From an uncultured archaeon (GTDB lineage: Archaea; Halobacteriota; Methanosarcinia; Methanosarcinales; Methanoperedenaceae), in the NCBI GenBank assembly GCA_902386135.1, contig CABMIB010000103.1, positions 1-64,000 on the forward strand: a stretch of DNA of 64,000 nt, written 5' to 3'. Every line of letters begins with the position of its first letter. Position 1 is the stretch's first letter. A program made the position numbers and the translations under genes. Positions 25,933-33,177 of this stretch are shown one piece after another. The notes beneath the pieces were generated by a model. That model saw only the letters and a program-made list of their open reading frames with translations. It was not told the DNA's origin and ran no database searches.

Positions 25933-26763
25933 CTACGCGTTGACCTCTACATAGCCGCCTTTCTGCATCATTATTACCAGTGGTGTCACAAACATGTGGA
26001 AGAGCTTGCTGAAGGGCAGATAAGCGACGCAGAACAGCAGGGTGAACACTTCATGGAAAAGCACAGTGATATTGTTGAAGAATCCAGGTGTTGTTGCTTC
26101 ATACGCGCTTACCAGCTCGCGTCCCGGTACATGATAAACATCCAGCCTGAGATAAAAAGCCAGGAAGCCTGTGATTATGACAATGCTTAATCCTGCAATG
26201 GCTATCCAGTCAACGCTTGTGAATCTTGCCGGGGGAACATCTGCGAAAGCAAGTCTCCTGATTATTGCTATTATAATCCCGAGGGTCAGCATTGTGGCAA
26301 ATAGCATATTAAATGGCTTTAGAACTTGAAACGTTTGCACAAAAAGCTGTGGATTCCCAGGTGTTTCGTTTAAAACGAACGGACCGTAGAACTCGGTAGC
26401 AGCGGCGACTACAGTCAATATAAATAACCCTAAATATCCCCAGAAAATGAGTATATGCATAGCCCATTCGGTCTTTCTCCTGCGCCATGTCCTGCGCTGG
26501 AACAAACCGTCCAAGATAATTATCCCGAGAGCGGGTCCAATGCCTCTTTCAAATATTTTGTGGACTATTAATTTAAGGGTACCCCACGCGCCTACAGGTT
26601 TTGTGGCACCTTCAGGGATACCCTGTCCCCATTTGTTTAATTGCAGGTACAATCCTACAAAGAACATGATTATCGAGAAAATCGCTACAGGAACCATTAT
26701 TTTCCAGTCTATGAAAAGCGTATCAAATACTTCTTTACCAAATATTGTAAGGCCTTCTGCCAT
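25933..26763 (-). CDS. hdrE: Heterodisulfide reductase cytochrome b subunit HdrE
   Basis: HdrE takes electrons from methanophenazine or menaquinone in the membrane and passes them through b hemes to HdrD. The 276-residue protein has five membrane spans of the NarI/DsrM type. Candidate heme-ligand His residues lie in VHKIFERG, WAMHILIFWGY, VLFHEVF and FSKLFHMFV. GGAGG stands five bases before the ATG at 26763. It is upstream of hdrD, giving the order hdrE-hdrD known from Methanosarcina. This subunit marks cytochrome-containing methane-cycling archaea. Confidence 0.9.
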   Translation of the reverse strand: MAEGLTIFGKEVFDTLFIDWKIMVPVAIFSIIMFFVGLYLQLNKWGQGIPEGATKPVGAWGTLKLIVHKIFERGIGPALGIIILDGLFQRRTWRRRKTEWAMHILIFWGYLGLFILTVVAAATEFYGPFVLNETPGNPQLFVQTFQVLKPFNMLFATMLTLGIIIAIIRRLAFADVPPARFTSVDWIAIAGLSIVIITGFLAFYLRLDVYHVPGRELVSAYEATTPGFFNNITVLFHEVFTLLFCVAYLPFSKLFHMFVTPLVIMMQKGGYVEVNA

Positions 26764-27117
26764 ATTATCCTCCTATTTCTGCCTATGATGGCTTCAAGCT
26801 TTTAAGAATCACGTTTATATTAAGCTTTCGTTGTTATCCCTATCTCCAAAAGGCATCGAAAATATCTGGATACAGTAAAAAGCCCTCCTTCAACCGGTCA
26901 TCTCTGGAATTTCCACATAAAACAAGCACCTGCCTTCCGGATTATCCTCCATCAGCAGGACTCTGATGGTTTCGATTTGCCCCACTTATCCGTATATTCT
27001 TATCATGGCTTTGTATTAAATTCTTTGTGGCTGCGGGGCGCTCGTCAAAAAGCCTGTGCAGAACTGCCAATAATGCTGCCCCCTGAACGTATCTCTTAAG
27101 TATTATACTGCAAGACA
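26764..27117. other. Intergenic region upstream of hdrED and the UPF0248 gene
   Basis: This 354-bp region must hold the promoters of the divergent hdrED operon and UPF0248 gene. Apart from a possible response-regulator fragment (26890-26985) I see no gene in it. Confidence 0.4.
26890..26985 (-). pseudogene. Possible remnant of a response-regulator receiver domain
   Basis: From a GTG at 26985 the minus strand reads MGQIETIRVLLMEDNPEGRC and stops after 31 codons. IRVLLMEDNP matches the first strand and acidic pair of CheY-like domains (usually VLLVEDNP). No continuation is visible, so this would be a short relic. The match is short and may be chance. Confidence 0.25.
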
Positions 27118-27402
27118 ATGATTATGTTCAAATCCAGACACCCCAGGTTTTTGCTCAATGAGATCAAATGGAGGTTCGACCTCGGCAGGTGCAGGGTGTA
27201 TTATATCCACAGGGGAGCACCGGGGAACATAAAGGCGGTGGACGGGAGCGCTATCAGGACTATAGACAGGGCGTTTTTAATTCTGGAAGGAGTGCCGCAT
27301 GAGGTGTATATTCCTTACCACAGGATAGTGAGGATAGAGTTTGATGATCGCATAGTGTTTGAGAGGCAACCTAGGGAACTAAGTAAAAAGAGGGAGTTGT
27401 AA
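27118..27402 (+). CDS. UPF0248 (DUF504) family protein
   Basis: The 94-residue product has the family pattern: RFLLNEIKWRFDLGRCRVYYIHRG, then EVYIPYHRIVRIEFDDRIVFER near the end. The IPYHRI motif is diagnostic of UPF0248/DUF504, small archaeal proteins next to or near RNA-processing genes in some genomes; the role is unknown. No ribosome binding site stands before the ATG at 27118, so the message may be leaderless; ATG at 27124 is an alternative. Confidence 0.85.
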   Translation: MIMFKSRHPRFLLNEIKWRFDLGRCRVYYIHRGAPGNIKAVDGSAIRTIDRAFLILEGVPHEVYIPYHRIVRIEFDDRIVFERQPRELSKKREL

Positions 27403-28088
27403 TTTTTATTTACTTTGCTTCTCACCTGCTCTTGACTTTTGCACTCTCCGATATAACATAGCTTCGTGTCGTCTTCTCATTTGAAAATAGTGAAACTAAT
27501 CCTTGTCCCTACACCAATAAGCAGGGTTTAATTTGTTCCGATGCAGACCGAGGAGAATTTATCGGGATGATATTGTTAACTCAACGTAGCACATTTAAAA
27601 CGGTTTTTTAGTTGAAAAGACTAGTATGATGGTGGTTGTGGGTTTTTAATGTAACTCCCACTCCCCAACCTGCCATCCTAATCTGAATAGAAGCCAACCC
27701 GCCGAATCTGTAATGATTTTTCGTGTATATAAAGCTTTTTGAAAAAATTCTTATAGTTATAATGCTTATCATGAAAAATTTAATATTAATCAAATATTAA
27801 TATAAATGGGTGTTTCCATGCCGTTCATACCTGGAAATCTGGATAACAAAGTGCTATTTTATTGCTACTCTTATCGCAACTGAATATATAACGATGCTAC
27901 TACAAAAACAAAAGACAGATTATTGGTTTGGGAGCGTGGAAATTTAAAAGGGCAGGTGAGCAGGTAATTGGGGGGAGGGGGGGGTGGATACAAGTGAATA
28001 AAAAAGTTTACCTGCCCACTGGTAATCTAAGAAATTTTATTGTATTTATAAACTTATGATAGTCGAATATATGTTAAAAGCACCTGTT
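27403..28088. other. Long convergent intergenic region
   Basis: These 686 bp separate two convergent genes. A TATA-like GTATATAAAG lies near 27724 and AT-rich repeats of AATATTAAT near 27781-27803. A 25-codon frame beginning MGVSMPFIPGNLDNKVLFYC at about 27807 has no good ribosome binding site and is not called. A hairpin enclosing a G-run lies at 27950-28017. A non-coding RNA would fit the space but cannot be shown from one sequence. Confidence 0.35.
27950..28017. other. Hairpin enclosing a G-rich tract
   Basis: GGGCAGGT (27950-27957) pairs with ACCTGCCC (28010-28017). The loop holds a run of 18 bases, 16 of them G in blocks of six, eight and two (27970-27987), which may form a G-quadruplex or stall polymerases. 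Confidence 0.5.
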
Positions 28089-28220
28089 TTATCCTAATGT
28101 TTTGTATCTCTTTTTGACAAACTGCCCTTTCCTATTCCTCGGACATTTGCACTTTTTGGGCTTCCGTGTGTGGCTCTTTACCTTCGTATTCTTGCAGTGC
28201 GGTTTTTTCTTGGTTGCCGT
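28089..28220 (-). CDS. Small very basic Cys-containing protein, possible ACG start
   Basis: The C-terminal 43 residues are extremely basic (KKPHCKNTKVKSHTRKPKKC and ending KGQFVKKRYKTLG) with HC and CKC groups, so a nucleic-acid or zinc-binding peptide is likely. The frame is open from 28271 (a TTG). However AAAGGAGGG stands seven bases before an ACG at 28220, and from there the product reads (M)ATKKKPHC, a natural-looking N-terminus. I therefore place the start at the ACG, with TTG at 28271 as the alternative. No family is known to me. Confidence 0.45.
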   Translation of the reverse strand, partial: TATKKKPHCKNTKVKSHTRKPKKCKCPRNRKGQFVKKRYKTLG

Positions 28221-28259
28221 CTTTATCCCTCCTTTAAAGAACGATACCTGCCCCTTCTG

Positions 28260-28376
28260 ATGATAACGCAATCAAGAAGGTCTATATCCACAATTTTAAA
28301 AGCTTCCTACAGATTATTGAATACTGCCTTGTCCTCTTTTGACAGCATTGGATCGCCTGAGGGTGATTATGCATGA
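28260..28376 (+). CDS. Possible small ORF coupled to the next
   Basis: From ATG at 28260 a 38-residue product (MITQSRRSISTILKASYRLL onwards) ends in TGA that overlaps the ATG of the next ORF (ATGA). No ribosome binding site precedes it. It overlaps the upstream part of the opposite-strand basic ORF only if that one starts at 28271. Weakly supported; it may be the tail of a decayed gene. Confidence 0.25.
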   Translation: MITQSRRSISTILKASYRLLNTALSSFDSIGSPEGDYA

Positions 28377-28474
28377 AAATAACCGATGCGTTGTTATTCA
28401 GGATACTACGCTTTATCTCTTACGGGAAAAGATTTTTCTACCTTCTAACCATTTTACTACTTGATTTCTTATAA
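28373..28474 (+). CDS. 33-residue membrane peptide ORF
   Basis: The ATG at 28373 has GAGGGTGAT five bases upstream, a near-perfect ribosome binding site. The product MKITDALLFRILRFISYGKR is followed by a hydrophobic end FFYLLTILLLDFL. It resembles a small single-span membrane protein. It may also be a remnant of a larger gene. Translational coupling with the upstream frame is suggested by the ATGA overlap. Confidence 0.35.
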   Translation: MKITDALLFRILRFISYGKRFFYLLTILLLDFL

Positions 28475-28516
28475 ATTTAAGTTGAAGGTCTCACATAGAA
28501 TATAGGAGGTATTTTA

Positions 28517-28675
28517 ATGGATGATGCGGATGTCGTTCTGGAAGTAGACGGGAAAAAAATCCCGTTGAATGATTTTGTCAGGAAAATGCTGTATGGGGTG
28601 CTCTCAGGTTCTGTCGGCGCTCTTCGCGGGATAGGGGAGGATTGGAAGACAATCAATATCAGTATCAAGAGATAA
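28517..28675 (+). CDS. Conserved-looking 52-residue small protein
   Basis: An excellent ribosome binding site, AGGAGGT, lies seven bases before the ATG at 28517. The product begins MDDADVVLEVDGKKIPLNDF and continues with VRKMLYGVLSGSVGALRGIG. It resembles small Methanosarcinales proteins with the pattern beta hairpin plus helix (nGKxIPLNxFVxxil). It is probably a folded cytosolic protein of unknown function. A TATA-like TTATAAATTTAAG lies about 50 bp upstream. Confidence 0.7.
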   Translation: MDDADVVLEVDGKKIPLNDFVRKMLYGVLSGSVGALRGIGEDWKTINISIKR

Positions 28676-28691
28676 ATCGATTTTAATTCGG

Positions 28692-28931
28692 TTAAAACGG
28701 GAGGCTTACCTCTTTCGCCTTAATTAAAAAAATTCTCCCTTCGCTGGTTATCCTGTATGCATTTTCTGTTTTTTCCACCCACTTCTTATTTACTAAGATG
28801 TTCAGGTACTTCTCTGTGATAATGAAATTCAGGTTGGTTTTGTAGATAATACTGGTTTTTCTCGTTTCTTCTCCGCATACCTTCAGAATATCTATGATTA
28901 TCTCCAGACTGCTGCGATTCATGTTTTTCAT
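28692..28931 (-). CDS. Winged-helix DNA-binding protein
   Basis: The product of about 79 residues reads as a stand-alone winged helix: MKNMNRSSLEIIIDILKVC, then TSIIYKTNLNFIITEKYLNILVNKKWVEK (recognition helix) and the wing NAYRITSEGRIFLIK. This is the HTH_45 (PF14947) type common in archaea. The ATG at 28931 follows GGGAGAGG. It converges with the 52-residue protein gene. Confidence 0.8.
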   Translation of the reverse strand: MKNMNRSSLEIIIDILKVCGEETRKTSIIYKTNLNFIITEKYLNILVNKKWVEKTENAYRITSEGRIFLIKAKEVSLPF

Positions 28932-29157
28932 CCTCTCCCGGCCATCCTGCAGGCCAATGGCTTGAACTAACGGATTGCTCCTGGAACAAGCAGTACGTGT
29001 CAGTGTATATATCAAACGGATTACAAAATCACAAATCAATTAAAAAATTATAATATCTCTAAAATCTACCCGGAAGGGTCGGATTTGAATTCATCCAGTA
29101 ACCTTAGATAAACTAACCGGGGCAAAAAAGGCTTAAAAAGTCCAGAGGCAGCACAAT

Positions 29158-29361
29158 TCATGAGAATGAGCGGCGATGCTTGTTGATCCTGGTACGATTT
29201 GTCTTTTGCCCTACCAGCTTTTCGATATCAAAGAGTGATATATGATATTCAATAGAAATATCAAGTTCAGCTTTGGTCAGAGCTTCACTTTCGTTGATAC
29301 CAGTATGCATAAGTGTTATCTTTCTCTTGGAGATAGCACCAAGTACATCAAAGATATCCAT
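29158..29361 (-). CDS. Small hypothetical protein
   Basis: The 67-residue product (MDIFDVLGAISKRKITLMHT onwards) has a helical N-terminus, an ESEALTKAELDISIEYHISLFDIEKLVG segment and a basic tail (NRTRINKHRRSF). AAGGAG lies eleven bases before the ATG. I recognise no family; the ALTKAELD...SLFDIEKL arrangement could be a small helix-turn-helix. Moderately likely to be a real gene. Confidence 0.5.
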   Translation of the reverse strand: MDIFDVLGAISKRKITLMHTGINESEALTKAELDISIEYHISLFDIEKLVGQKTNRTRINKHRRSFS

Positions 29362-29550
29362 ACCTTATCAGTCTCCTTGTAAATATATAATAACTTACAT
29401 GTACTTAAAGCTATTTGGCATTATCATGTACTTTAAATCCCCGGTATATCAGCTCCAATTGCCTTTAAGCGATCTGTTTTTTATTGAAATGTACTAAATT
29501 GTGCTAACCCCCCTGCCCGAAACTTTATAGAAATGTAAAAAAAGGAAGAA

Positions 29551-29841
29551 TTAAAGCTTTTCCAGCTTTTCAATTCCAACCTTCTTCACAAATGGCTTAT
29601 TGATCTTATCCGGCATCCATGCAGGCTTATTCTTGGGTGCGTTTATCATTTCTTTCCAGCCCTTAAAGATATGAATCTTCTTTGTTCCTCTTTCCCTCAG
29701 TCTGATCTCGACCGGCTTATCTTTGCTTCCCCCGAACCGGTTTGCTGCCTTAAGAGCAGCCTGGCGCGGCTGGCGCCCTGTGAACACACCATCCTCACTA
29801 CCATTTTTGTTCCTTAAAATAAAATTCTTGATTTCTGCCAT
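29551..29841 (-). CDS. Chromosomal protein MC1
   Basis: MC1 is an abundant small DNA-binding protein that sharply bends DNA and compacts the chromosome in Methanosarcinales and some haloarchaea. The 96-residue sequence follows the family closely: KNFILRNKNGSEDGVFTGRQ, PRQAALKAANRFGG, IRLRERGTKKIHIFKGWKEM, and PAWMPDKINKPFVKK. The ATG at 29841 gives the family start MAEIKNFILRN and has AAGGAG about ten bases upstream. The 51 bases of open frame before it are not part of the family. Confidence 0.95.
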   Translation of the reverse strand: MAEIKNFILRNKNGSEDGVFTGRQPRQAALKAANRFGGSKDKPVEIRLRERGTKKIHIFKGWKEMINAPKNKPAWMPDKINKPFVKKVGIEKLEKL

Positions 29842-30071
29842 ATTATCAATTCTCCTTGCAGCATCAAATGCTGCAAACGCTATAATAGACATTATCTATT
29901 TATAAATCTTATTTACATGAAAAAATATGCTAATTGGCGCGAATGCTATCCGCAACCGCAAAAAATCCTGACTGCCCCAATATTTGGATAAACATATATT
30001 TCAACCGAAAACTACATAAGTAATGGATATAAATAAATCTTAGGGTTAGCTGTGATTTAAGGAGGTAAATC

Positions 30072-30137
30072 ATGAAAATCGTAAAAATAAAGAGGATTTC
30101 AAGAGGAACCTGCAAGTGCCATTCTTCATGTACATAA
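30072..30137 (+). CDS. 21-residue Cys-rich peptide ORF
   Basis: The ATG at 30072 follows TAAGGAGGTAAATC, one of the strongest ribosome binding sites in the window, and a TATA-like TATAAATAAA lies about 45 bp before it. The product is a basic leader-like MKIVKIKRISR followed by GTCKCHSSCT, with three Cys and one His in nine residues. A T-rich stretch follows. It could be a metal-binding peptide, the precursor of a modified peptide, or a leader peptide. No modification enzymes are next to it. Confidence 0.5.
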   Translation: MKIVKIKRISRGTCKCHSSCT

Positions 30138-30159
30138 AAAAATAAAGGTTGTTTGATTT

Positions 30160-30558
30160 TTATTTAACTACCTCATATCCCGCCTTAGTCCATTCTGTGA
30201 TCCCGCCCTTCATATTGTAAATCCGGGTAAACCCGTTATTTACCAGTATTTCACTTGCCGCGGTGCTGCGACCTCCCGTTCTGCAGTAGACAAGAATTTT
30301 CCTGTCCCGCGGGACCTCAGTCAGCCTTTTGCTTAAATCCTGCACCGGTATCAGCGTAGAATTTCTGATATGCCCGGCATTATATTCCTCCTGCGTACGC
30401 ACATCCAGGATGAAAACTTCACCTTTATCGATCATTTCTTTAGCCTGCTGAACGCTGGTGTCAGTATACTGTGCTTTTTCAGGCGATTTTGTGACGCACC
30501 CGGATAGCACTGGGAATAGTATAAGGGTCATAAATATTATGATGAAAAACGTCTTCAT
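30160..30558 (-). CDS. Rhodanese-domain lipoprotein
   Basis: A signal peptide with lipobox VLSGC at residue 17-21 is followed by one rhodanese domain of about 100 residues: FILDVRTQEEYNAGHI, the active-site loop VYCRTGGRS with its Cys, and YNMKGGITEWTKAGY at the end. Such single-domain proteins transfer sulfane sulfur or sense thiols, here on the outer face of the membrane. The gene converges with the Cys-rich peptide ORF. Confidence 0.9.
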   Translation of the reverse strand: MKTFFIIIFMTLILFPVLSGCVTKSPEKAQYTDTSVQQAKEMIDKGEVFILDVRTQEEYNAGHIRNSTLIPVQDLSKRLTEVPRDRKILVYCRTGGRSTAASEILVNNGFTRIYNMKGGITEWTKAGYEVVK

Positions 30559-30732
30559 GATATAACTATTATTTCTTTGGGTATTAAGAGGTTTAGCAGT
30601 AAAACATGAACATCAGGGGTGTTTTTTAATAAATAAAGCTTTATTCTATAGTAATTATGAATTATGGGCATTATGGCAAGTTCAAGTATCCTGCAGCCCT
30701 CTAAAGTTTTCAATGTATTGATTTGGTTGAAC

Positions 30733-30803
30733 ACCGCAAAGGGCGCAAAGAACGCAAAGCGTAGCAGCAAAAATCTTTGCGAACTTTGCGTTCTTTGCGG
30801 TGA
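30733..30803. repeat. CGCAAAG palindromic repeat, complete copy
   Basis: Each arm carries three units of CGCAAAG at 9-bp period: arm one 30733-30759, arm two about 30775-30803 in inverse order, with 15 variable bases between. The arms differ at four of 27 positions, all in the two-base spacers. The 320-bp gap between the rhodanese and pyrK genes (30559-30878) holds nothing else that I can support. Confidence 0.8.
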
Positions 30804-30878
30804 GTTCACCATATGCTGCAACTGATAATGTATACTCAAGCTAAACTTTGGGGTTAATTAATATAACTAAGGAAGTGT

Positions 30879-31625
30879 TCACACCCTCGCCCTCTCCCCG
30901 CACTCATTCCTCCTGTAAACCCCGAACTCGCTCTTCTTCAGGATCTCGCCTGAGAACACAGGCCCGTCCCTGCACACGCGCAGCCCGTCGATGCAGCAGG
31001 CGCCGCATATTCCTATGCCGCATTTGATATAGCGGTGGAGGCTGAACTGCGCCTTTGGCGGGGCGACCTTATCGAGTACTTTTTTCATCATGATCTCGGG
31101 TCCGCAGCAATATATCTGGCTGTATCTATCCGGTTCTTCGATCAGTTGTGTTACGAATCCGTGTATCCCCTCTGAGCCGTCATCCGTGGCAACCCTCACG
31201 TCCCCGGCAGCCCCGAAGCGCCCCCTGAACAGCAATTCATCTTTTGTTTTTGCGCCTAGCAGCGTTGTAACCTTAATACCAGACTCGTCTGCCTTCTCAG
31301 CCAGCGGTGCAAGGGGAGCAGCGCCGACGCCGCCTGCGACCAGCAGGATATGTCCTTTCTCTATACCAAATCCGTTGCCGAATGGACCGCGGATGCCCAC
31401 CGAATCGCATGCCTCAAGCTCGAACAAAGCCGATGTTGCATGTCCTACTTTCTGCACGGTTATCGCATTCTCGTACGAAAGCGCCATCGGGATCTCATCC
31501 ACACCGCGTATCCATACCATCACGAACTGCCCCGGAATAAGTTCAAAGGTGGTATCAAAAAAGAACGTCCTTATGGCAGGCGTTTCATCAACGATTTTTG
31601 TAATAACGGCATTAACAGGTCTCAT
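30879..31625 (-). CDS. pyrK: Dihydroorotate dehydrogenase electron transfer subunit
   Basis: PyrK carries FAD and a [2Fe-2S] cluster and links PyrD to NAD in pyrimidine synthesis. The FAD site (PMALSYENAI), the NAD site (LLVAGGVGAAPLAPLA), the GAKTKDELLF strand and the cluster motif CGIGICGACCIDGLRVCRDG are visible. Length 248 is normal. The start ATG overlaps the pyrD stop (ATGA), so the two are translationally coupled. Confidence 0.95.
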   Translation of the reverse strand: MRPVNAVITKIVDETPAIRTFFFDTTFELIPGQFVMVWIRGVDEIPMALSYENAITVQKVGHATSALFELEACDSVGIRGPFGNGFGIEKGHILLVAGGVGAAPLAPLAEKADESGIKVTTLLGAKTKDELLFRGRFGAAGDVRVATDDGSEGIHGFVTQLIEEPDRYSQIYCCGPEIMMKKVLDKVAPPKAQFSLHRYIKCGIGICGACCIDGLRVCRDGPVFSGEILKKSEFGVYRRNECGERARV

Positions 31626-32512
31626 ACTTCGTGCGCCATCCCGTATATGTCATCAAGCGACCATTCTTTTTCTTGTAAAAAAGCTTCCATGCATGAAGAG
31701 ATATCATTGAAAATATTAATGTTATTCCCCACAGCAGAGCCAATCTGCACTGCCTTTGCGCCTGCCATGATAACTTCCACTGCATCTTTCCAGTCAGATA
31801 TCCCACCCACGCCGATCACAGGTATATCAAGGACTTCGTAAAGGTCATAAACGCATTTTACCGTCACAGGCTTAATCGCCCTGCCGGAGAGCCCCCCGAA
31901 TTTATTGCCGAGTATCGGATAGCTGCTCTCGATATCGATAGCCATACCCCGTACAGTGTTTATCGCCACAACCGCATCGGCGCCGCCGTGCTGTGCAGCA
32001 AGCCCTATGCTCTTTATATCCGTAACATTGGGGGTTAGCTTCACCCATACAGGCACATTTACAGCGGTTTTGACAGCGTGCGTGATATCCTCCACAAGGG
32101 CAGGGTCTGTGCCGATCTCAGCGCCGTATCCGTGGGCGTGCGGGCAGCTCACATTAAGCTCAAAAGCATCTGCGTCCAGGGATTTCGCTATTTCCGAGAA
32201 ATCAAGAGAACACCCGCCGAAGATGCTTGCAATCACAGGCACCCCTCCCTCACTTGCTCTGTCGATCTCATACTGGAAATCCTTATATGACGGGTTGGGA
32301 AGACCCATGGCGTTCAGATAACCGCAATCGACCTCTACCATGCTCGGGTTACTGTGACCGCCTCTGGACTCTGTTCCGATTGATTTTGTAACAACAGCGC
32401 CTGCCCCTGCCAAGGCTATCCTTTTTAATGAATCGCCTGTAGTGCCCATGATGCCTGCGGCAAGCATCAGTGGGTTTTTGAGATTTAATCCTGTTAGTGT
32501 TAGCGAGAGCAT
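31622..32512 (-). CDS. pyrD: Dihydroorotate dehydrogenase, class 1B catalytic subunit
   Basis: PyrD oxidises dihydroorotate to orotate with FMN. The catalytic loop NVSCPHAHGYG provides the base Cys, KLTPNVTDI binds substrate, INTVRGMAID and GGLSGRAIKPV contact FMN, and GVGGISDWKDAVEVIMAGA is the phosphate site. Length 296 is typical. Being partnered with PyrK it is the NAD-linked 1B type. Confidence 0.96.
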   Translation of the reverse strand: MLSLTLTGLNLKNPLMLAAGIMGTTGDSLKRIALAGAGAVVTKSIGTESRGGHSNPSMVEVDCGYLNAMGLPNPSYKDFQYEIDRASEGGVPVIASIFGGCSLDFSEIAKSLDADAFELNVSCPHAHGYGAEIGTDPALVEDITHAVKTAVNVPVWVKLTPNVTDIKSIGLAAQHGGADAVVAINTVRGMAIDIESSYPILGNKFGGLSGRAIKPVTVKCVYDLYEVLDIPVIGVGGISDWKDAVEVIMAGAKAVQIGSAVGNNINIFNDISSCMEAFLQEKEWSLDDIYGMAHEV

Positions 32513-32581
32513 CCTGGATAATCACGCTTGGTAAATACTTAGTTCTTTTTACTAAATTTACGGTATATGAATATCAACCCG

Positions 32582-33025
32582 CTATTCCTTTTCCTTAACG
32601 TACGCCACCCCTTCCGGCTCTTCACACTTTGTCTTGATCACGATAGTAGTGGATATACGATTAAAGAGCCGCAGCTTGCTGCCAGGCATAGCCAGCCAGC
32701 CGATGAGGCAGTCAAGTGGAAGGAGAAAAGCCTTTCCGAAACTTTCAAGTGCAGCAGCCGGGAGGTCTATTTTTTCCCCTTTTCTTCCCGTTACCTTCAG
32801 GTTCAGCGCCATCTTCCCGATGGATTGACCATTGTAACCTTCAAAGAACGTCCAGTAGGCGAACATCAACACGCCGCGAATACCAAAACCCTCCAGACTG
32901 ATAAGATCAACCTTCGGCAGGGACAAAGAACCTGCAATGCCGGAATGCAAAGCACCGACCAGCAGAATATCGATTAACCACGCCCAGAACCGGGTCTCCC
33001 ATTTTGCAAGGTATATAGTCTCCAT
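32582..33025 (-). CDS. RDD family membrane protein
   Basis: The N-terminal ETRFWAWLIDILLVGAL carries the R...D motif of RDD proteins, and FFEGYNGQSIGKMALNLKV is the second conserved block (usually GxTxGKxLxxL). About three membrane spans are expected over 147 residues. RDD proteins are membrane proteins, some thought to be ion carriers. It is about 70 bp upstream of pyrD but need not be in its operon. Confidence 0.85.
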   Translation of the reverse strand: METIYLAKWETRFWAWLIDILLVGALHSGIAGSLSLPKVDLISLEGFGIRGVLMFAYWTFFEGYNGQSIGKMALNLKVTGRKGEKIDLPAAALESFGKAFLLPLDCLIGWLAMPGSKLRLFNRISTTIVIKTKCEEPEGVAYVKEKE

Positions 33026-33177
33026 TTTCTCACATCTTTCTATTTAAACTGATTGCATATTAATAGTTATAAAGATTCGCAGTTGTGTTTTAAATCCGTT
33101 CTGCCTGTTATCGTAGTTTAAGATGAGTGTTGAGTACGAATGCTATGGAGGAACACAATTAAAATAGAAAGGCAAAT

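Noticed and set aside
30733-30803. CRISPR array from the periodic CGCAAAG units
   Set aside because: The period is only 9 bp with two-base spacers and inverted arms; there are no unique spacers and no cas genes.
30555-30839. 94-codon minus-strand frame upstream of the rhodanese gene
   Set aside because: Its middle translates the CGCAAAG palindrome; no RBS was seen.
31090-31710. 206-codon plus-strand frame over pyrK
   Set aside because: It mirrors the pyrK coding sequence, whose FAD, NAD and [2Fe-2S] motifs are unambiguous.
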